Origin: Candidatus Dojkabacteria bacterium CG_4_10_14_0_2_um_filter_Dojkabacteria_WS6_41_15
Lineage (GTDB): Bacteria; Patescibacteriota; Dojkabacteria; GCA-002793355
DNA: 8,352 nucleotides
Direction: 5' to 3'
NCBI GenBank assembly: GCA_002793355.1
Contig: PFQB01000018.1
Coordinates: forward strand, 1 to 8,352
Positions within the stretch are counted from its first letter, which is position 1. Each line of letters starts with the position of its first letter. A program made the translations under genes and the position numbers. Shown here in pieces: positions 5,163 to 8,352 of this stretch. The notes under the pieces were generated by a model that did no database searches, was not told the origin of the DNA, and worked only from the letters and a program-made list of their open reading frames with translations.

Positions 5163-6265
5163 GCGCTAATAGTATCATATTGTATAGCTGTGGTCAACGC
5201 TTTCTGGGCAATTACGGCAATGTTTCGAATTTCTCGCATACTGAGATGCGGACCAAGAGGCAACAGAAATAGTTTTTGCTTTCTTGACCAAAGGCAATCA
5301 TCTAATTGAGGTACAGTCAAAAATCCAGCAGAACGACAAATTTCACTGAACCCTTGTGCATACTTGACCTTAACAATAATTGGGTAGCCGCGAAGTTTGC
5401 TCAAGTTTTCTACTGCTAAGGCTGCAATCCACGTACGGTTTGTGTGTGAGAAGATTGGATCAAAGATTGTGTGATAGAAACTCGCTTGTTTTAACTTACA
5501 GGCTTCGATTTTTGGAATGTCCCAATGTTCTGTAAGATATAAAAGAAAGGGCAAAAATGGAGCTGAAAACGTTGCACCCCCGATTAAATCATCGTGTTTT
5601 TTCAAAAGCAACTCGGCTTTTACTGCAAGGCGCGAGCTATTAACTAGTTTAGCTATTTTTAATAAGGTAAGATATTTTATCCAAAGCAAAATCGCTGAAG
5701 ATACATATTTTTGGGGGTTAGTATCGAGTGACCGCCTTGAGTTTCTTGAATACACAGCCATAGAGCCAAAGAATGGACTTACTTTTCGTGAGCTGGTTAT
5801 AAGCAGATGGCGTTTGGAAAACATAAAGTTATCGATATGTGCCCCAATAACAGAATGCACTCGATCAAGCAGCAACAATGAATGAAAGGGAAGTTTTCGA
5901 TAAATTTCTTCACCAAGTTGGGATTGAATGCCGACCGCAGCAAATTCAACAAATATATCCGGTTTATCCTTTTTAATCGCGGACACCACTTTTTCTAATG
6001 AGTAAGATAGATCATTGTTTAGTGGATATAATGCAACCTTGTATCCATGTTCCTTAATGTTATTAATTACATCCATACAATAAAAAGAAGGAACAAGTAA
6101 TTTACTTCCCTTCTTGAAGCCGAGTCGTGGAAGTAAATCCCATAAGGCATCCTCAAATGAAAGGTAATACTCTCGTGTTATATCTTTTGGCCATTTTTGT
6201 CTCTCGAAAGTCAAAAATGGCCATATTTTATACGGTTGCAAAAAATAAGGTTTCACTGTGCCCAT
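5159..6265 (-). CDS. PLP-dependent aminotransferase-like protein (DegT/DnrJ/EryC1-type fold)
   Basis: The 368 residues look like a fold-type I PLP enzyme related to the sugar aminotransferases. An N-terminal block (33-62) resembles YYLSFEDAL...VPSFYC, where the family binds the cofactor phosphate. LLLDRVHSV carries D134, the likely cofactor-ring aspartate, and SSRKVSPFFGSMAVYS carries K161, the likely Schiff-base lysine. The small domain follows to the C-terminus (LLPLGPHLS, 334-342). There is no signal peptide; the hydrophobic 189-207 stretch is probably an internal helix. It may make an amino sugar for surface glycans, but no nucleotide-sugar partner gene is nearby, so the substrate is unknown. 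It is the first gene of the minus-strand operon, overlapping rplS by 4 bases, an unusual partner for that block. The ATG is only a few bases after a candidate -10 and 23 bp from the mutL start on the other strand. Confidence 0.72.
   Translation of the reverse strand: MGTVKPYFLQPYKIWPFLTFERQKWPKDITREYYLSFEDALWDLLPRLGFKKGSKLLVPSFYCMDVINNIKEHGYKVALYPLNNDLSYSLEKVVSAIKKDKPDIFVEFAAVGIQSQLGEEIYRKLPFHSLLLLDRVHSVIGAHIDNFMFSKRHLLITSSRKVSPFFGSMAVYSRNSRRSLDTNPQKYVSSAILLWIKYLTLLKIAKLVNSSRLAVKAELLLKKHDDLIGGATFSAPFLPFLLYLTEHWDIPKIEACKLKQASFYHTIFDPIFSHTNRTWIAALAVENLSKLRGYPIIVKVKYAQGFSEICRSAGFLTVPQLDDCLWSRKQKLFLLPLGPHLSMREIRNIAVIAQKALTTAIQYDTISA
6188..6223. repeat. 12-bp perfect inverted repeat inside the start of the aminotransferase-like gene
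   Basis: tggccatttttg (6188-6199) and caaaaatggcca (6212-6223) are exact reverse complements with a 12-base loop. They lie within codons 15-26 of the minus-strand gene, about 42 bases after its ATG, and about 29 bp upstream of the mutL -35 candidate. Each arm also contains the palindrome TGGCCA. There is no T-run on the minus strand after the stem, so it is not a terminator for the operon. It could be an mRNA stem affecting expression of the operon, or a protein-binding dyad. Confidence 0.6.
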
Positions 6266-6281
6266 TTTACCATGATAGAAT
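6252..6281 (+). promoter_or_regulatory. Candidate mutL promoter (leaderless)
   Basis: TTCACT (6252-6257), an 18-bp spacer and TAGAAT (6276-6281) form a reasonable promoter. Transcription about 7 bases after the -10 would begin at or next to the mutL ATG at 6289, so the message would have no leader. No ribosome site precedes the ATG, which agrees. The -35 lies within the coding region of the divergent gene. Confidence 0.5.
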
Positions 6282-6282
6282 A
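6272..6282 (-). promoter_or_regulatory. Candidate -10 of the aminotransferase-rplS-rnhB-yraN operon
   Basis: On the minus strand either TATTCT (6282-6277) or TATCAT (6277-6272) could be the -10. They predict starts about 5 bases before, or exactly at, the ATG at 6265. The -35 region falls inside mutL (about 6300-6305, TTTTTA) and is weak. The element shares bases with the mutL -10 on the other strand, so both promoters can hardly be occupied together. Confidence 0.4.
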
Positions 6283-6288
6283 TGATTA

Positions 6289-8145
6289 ATGCACGAGATT
6301 AAAAAGCTAGACACAAACGTAGTCAACCAAATCGCTGCTGGTGAAGTTGTCGAAAGACCAGCTTCAATTGTGAAAGAGCTGGTTGAAAATTCAATAGATG
6401 CTGGTGCAACGCAAATTGATGTTTCCATTGAAGGCGGTGGAATGACCAAAATTGAAGTAAAAGACAATGGAAAAGGAATATCCGAAGAGGATCTACCGGC
6501 AGCCTTTGAACGTTACGCCACAAGTAAATTGTCAACAGTTGATGATCTAAGCGAGTTAATGTCATATGGCTTTCGCGGAGAAGCCCTAGCTGCTATTAGC
6601 GCCGTTAGCAAAGCAACAATTCTCACAAAACATGATGACCTTGCCAGTTTGATTACATCTGATAATGGAAAACTTTCGAAGATTACACCTGGTTCTCGCT
6701 CTCAAGGAACGACGATAACGATAGAAAACTTATTTGGCTTGATTCCTGCTCGGCAAAAATTCCTAAAAGGAGCAGATACCGAGTATAAATACATAGTAAA
6801 AATCTTTACACAATTTGCTTTATTGAACGGAAGTATTCATTTTACCCTTGCAAACGAAGGTAAATCTATCTATAACTTTCCTGTTTCTGAATCAAAGCAG
6901 CTACCTGTTGAGCGTGTTGCGAAAGTTTATTCTGTTTCATCAAGTGATTTGCTACCTATTTCACACGAAGAATACGGTATCAAGGTATTTGGCTTTATAT
7001 TGCATCCAAAACTGTTGGGAAACACTTCAAAATTCTTTTCTTCCTTCATTAATCAACGCCCCATCGAGGATAAGGGGATATTTAGATCAGTTCAGCAAGG
7101 TATAGCAGATTTTGTTCCAGACTTCTTTAAGCCTTCTGCAGTTATCTCTGTTGAGATTGCACCAGATCAAGTAGATGTTAATGTTCATCCTCGAAAAACA
7201 GAAGTAAAGTTGTTAAATCCTTTTCGTGTTTATGCTGCGATAACACATGCAATTAAAAACTCATTACAGCAGCAAATTTCTGAACCAGTAAGACAGGTTG
7301 GTAGAGATTCATTTTCTAGACAAACAACTGCGAATTCTTGGGATTCCAAGGAGGAAAATGCTTACTCGCGATTAAGAGGTGGTCAGCAGGCATTTTTTTA
7401 TGACGGTACAGAAACAGCTATAGCAGAGCAAAACAAGTTGAGGCAAGATGGTGGTTATGTCTATCAACAACAGGAATCAAGCGAAAATGAGCCGGTTTTA
7501 GAAGCAAGAATTCCTGAATACTTAGTAGAGCAAGCGCGAACTATGATCTCCGAAGCCGAAGTAAGCACGCTGCTAGGAAGGTACCTTGTCGTCGGCTTTG
7601 TTGATGAAGTATGGATTGTCGATCAACATGCTGCTGCCGAACGAATAAGGTACGAACAATTTAAGCAGGCATATTTAGAGGGTAAAATTCTGTCAAAGCA
7701 ACAAGTTCTAGTTCCAATCGAGCTGAATATAACCGAGGAGGAACAATTGGTTTTATCCAAAAACAGTACTGTCTTAACGAGACTCGGTTTTGATGTAACT
7801 ATTTCGGGGAGCAATCTCCAAGTTACTGCGATTCCGACCTTTTTGCAATATGAAAACATTGAGAAGTTGCTTCGAGACACAATAAATGAGTTTGTGGAGC
7901 ATGATGATATTTTTCTTTCTCCGATTATAGATGATTTCTCAAGCCAAAAGAACCTAAGCTTAGTAATTGCAACGATGGCCTGTCATAATTCTGTACGAAT
8001 GAATGAAAAACTCTCACATACAGAAGCAAAGTCAATAATTGCCGATTTGTTGAGATGTAAAGTTCCGTATGCCTGTCCACATGGAAGAAGAATTGTGTGG
8101 CGATTGAGCAAGGAAGAAATTGACAGACAATTTATGAGAAATTGA
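6289..8145 (+). CDS. mutL: DNA mismatch repair protein MutL, endonuclease type
   Basis: MutL links mismatch recognition by MutS to strand removal. The 618 residues have the GHKL ATPase domain at the N-terminus: QIAAGEVVERPASIVKELVEN with E30 and N34, DNGKGI (59-64), YATSKL (76-81), GFRGEALAAIS (94-104), and the transducer region with NQRPI (255-259) and VDVNVHPRKTEV (295-306). A Gln/Ser-rich linker (about 328-405) leads to the C-terminal dimerisation domain. That domain carries the nuclease motif DQHAAAERIRYE (445-456, fitting DQHAx2Ex4E) and the metal-site motifs ACHNSVR (564-570) and CPHGRR (596-601). It should therefore nick DNA itself, as MutL does in bacteria without MutH. The start fits the family's N-terminus exactly, with no ribosome site. 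No mutS is in view. Confidence 0.98.
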   Translation: MHEIKKLDTNVVNQIAAGEVVERPASIVKELVENSIDAGATQIDVSIEGGGMTKIEVKDNGKGISEEDLPAAFERYATSKLSTVDDLSELMSYGFRGEALAAISAVSKATILTKHDDLASLITSDNGKLSKITPGSRSQGTTITIENLFGLIPARQKFLKGADTEYKYIVKIFTQFALLNGSIHFTLANEGKSIYNFPVSESKQLPVERVAKVYSVSSSDLLPISHEEYGIKVFGFILHPKLLGNTSKFFSSFINQRPIEDKGIFRSVQQGIADFVPDFFKPSAVISVEIAPDQVDVNVHPRKTEVKLLNPFRVYAAITHAIKNSLQQQISEPVRQVGRDSFSRQTTANSWDSKEENAYSRLRGGQQAFFYDGTETAIAEQNKLRQDGGYVYQQQESSENEPVLEARIPEYLVEQARTMISEAEVSTLLGRYLVVGFVDEVWIVDQHAAAERIRYEQFKQAYLEGKILSKQQVLVPIELNITEEEQLVLSKNSTVLTRLGFDVTISGSNLQVTAIPTFLQYENIEKLLRDTINEFVEHDDIFLSPIIDDFSSQKNLSLVIATMACHNSVRMNEKLSHTEAKSIIADLLRCKVPYACPHGRRIVWRLSKEEIDRQFMRN

Positions 8146-8156
8146 GGGGCTTAACC

Positions 8157-8186
8157 TTGTATTCAGAATGTGTTTCCTAGTATAAT
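8157..8186 (+). promoter_or_regulatory. tRNA-Leu promoter candidate
   Basis: A consensus TATAAT (8181-8186) sits 22 bp before the tRNA, with a partial -35 TTGTAT (8157-8162) at 18-bp spacing. Transcription would begin near 8193 and leave a 5' leader of about 16 bases for RNase P. It lies just after the mutL stop, so the tRNA probably has its own promoter. Confidence 0.55.
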
Positions 8187-8208
8187 AACAAGTTTCGTTG
8201 TAAATATT

Positions 8209-8291
8209 GCCGGGGTGGTGGAATGGCAGACACGCTACCTTGAGGTGGTAGTGCCAGTAATGGTGTGGAGGTTCGACTCCTCTCCTCGGCA
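8209..8291 (+). tRNA. tRNA-Leu (anticodon GAG)
   Basis: All arms can be drawn. The acceptor stem is GCCGGGG with CCTCGGC (one G-T pair) and discriminator A8291. The D stem is GTG/CAC with GG in the loop. The anticodon stem is CTACC (8235-8239) with GGTAG (8247-8251) around TTGAGGT, placing anticodon GAG at 8242-8244. A long variable arm (TGCC/GGTG) marks class II, as expected for leucine. The T arm is GGAGG-TTCGACT-CCTCT. It would read CUC and CUU codons. CCA is not encoded (the next bases are gtt), so it must be added after transcription. Confidence 0.97.
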
Positions 8292-8294
8292 GTT

Positions 8295-8306
8295 TATGTG
8301 CACATA
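8295..8306. repeat. 12-bp perfect palindrome after the tRNA
   Basis: TATGTGCACATA reads the same on both strands and begins 4 bases after the tRNA end. It has no loop and no T-run, so it is not a typical terminator. It might be a regulator-binding site for whatever follows the window, or chance. The remaining bases to 8352 show no gene or RNA that I can support. Confidence 0.35.
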
Positions 8307-8352
8307 GCAACAGAAATTCCCAGTCTGTAGCTTCATTAGAAAAGTGTTTCGG

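Noticed and set aside
5028..5309. Open frame of 93 residues on the plus strand across the rplS start
   Set aside because: Antisense to L19 and the aminotransferase-like gene; the Cys/Phe-rich composition is typical of a shadow frame.
5517..5885. Open frame of 122 residues on the plus strand, inside the aminotransferase-like gene
   Set aside because: It is fully antisense to a gene with clear family motifs and has no recognisable domain, promoter or ribosome site.
6188..6223. The 12-bp inverted repeat as an intrinsic terminator
   Set aside because: On the minus strand the stem is followed by AAAAGATA rather than a T-run, and it lies only about 42 bases into the first gene of an operon.
8032..8310. 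Open frame of 92 residues on the minus strand across the mutL end and the tRNA
   Set aside because: It runs through a complete tRNA gene and the conserved end of MutL, so coding use is implausible.
1..8352. Recoding of UGA to glycine, as in some candidate phyla
   Set aside because: TGA ends mutL, rnhB and the aminotransferase-like gene exactly where those families should end, and no in-frame TGA interrupts a conserved domain.
1..8352. CRISPR array, insertion sequence or prophage
   Set aside because: No direct repeats with regular spacing, no transposase or integrase motif, and no terminal inverted repeats flanking a gene were seen.

Overview
The window reads as a piece of a small, streamlined, AT-rich bacterial genome (about 40% G+C by eye). 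Candidate Phyla Radiation (Patescibacteria) is the best guess. The reasons are compact convergent, divergent and overlapping genes, short divergent housekeeping proteins (an L19 with an internal insertion, a drifted YraN), almost no Shine-Dalgarno sequences, and a large membrane glycan-polymerase-like protein with a helical-repeat tail of a type often seen there. TGA, TAA and TAG all act as ordinary stops, so the UGA-glycine code of some of these lineages does not apply. The phylum is an inference, not a demonstration.

Layout. 1-506 holds the 3' end of a sensor histidine kinase: only the ATPase domain is open, and the frame upstream is interrupted by a TAG at 12-14. 536-793 is an unrecognised Tyr/Trp-rich small ORF. 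844-1275 (minus) is a ribonuclease HI-family protein. A 131-bp divergent spacer carries two extended -10 promoter candidates and a possible 18-residue leader ORF. 1407-3695 (plus) is a 762-residue multi-pass O-antigen ligase/polymerase-like protein with an extracytoplasmic helical-repeat tail. Only 5 bp separate it from a convergent minus-strand operon, which in transcription order is: PLP-dependent aminotransferase-like gene (6265-5159), rplS (5162-4668), rnhB (4667-4068), yraN-like (4042-3701). 6289-8145 (plus) is mutL, divergent from that operon across only 23 bp. 8209-8291 is a complete tRNA-Leu(GAG).

How the genes relate. rplS-rnhB-yraN is a widely conserved bacterial gene order, and it supports the calls on the two more divergent members. 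The junctions are very tight (ATGA overlap, then TAA directly abutting ATG), so translational coupling is likely. The operon and mutL appear to share one tiny promoter region with overlapping -10 elements. RNase HII makes nicks at misincorporated ribonucleotides, and this MutL is of the endonuclease type, so the shared control region could have a functional meaning; that is speculation. The large membrane protein and the aminotransferase-like protein both fit surface-glycan assembly, but no other sugar genes are present. I see no CRISPR array, insertion sequence, phage gene or clear new multi-gene system here. The most useful oddities are the interrupted kinase, the leader ORF, the inserted L19, the nuclease with a substituted lysine, a strong hairpin inside the start of the operon, and the apparently leaderless starts.
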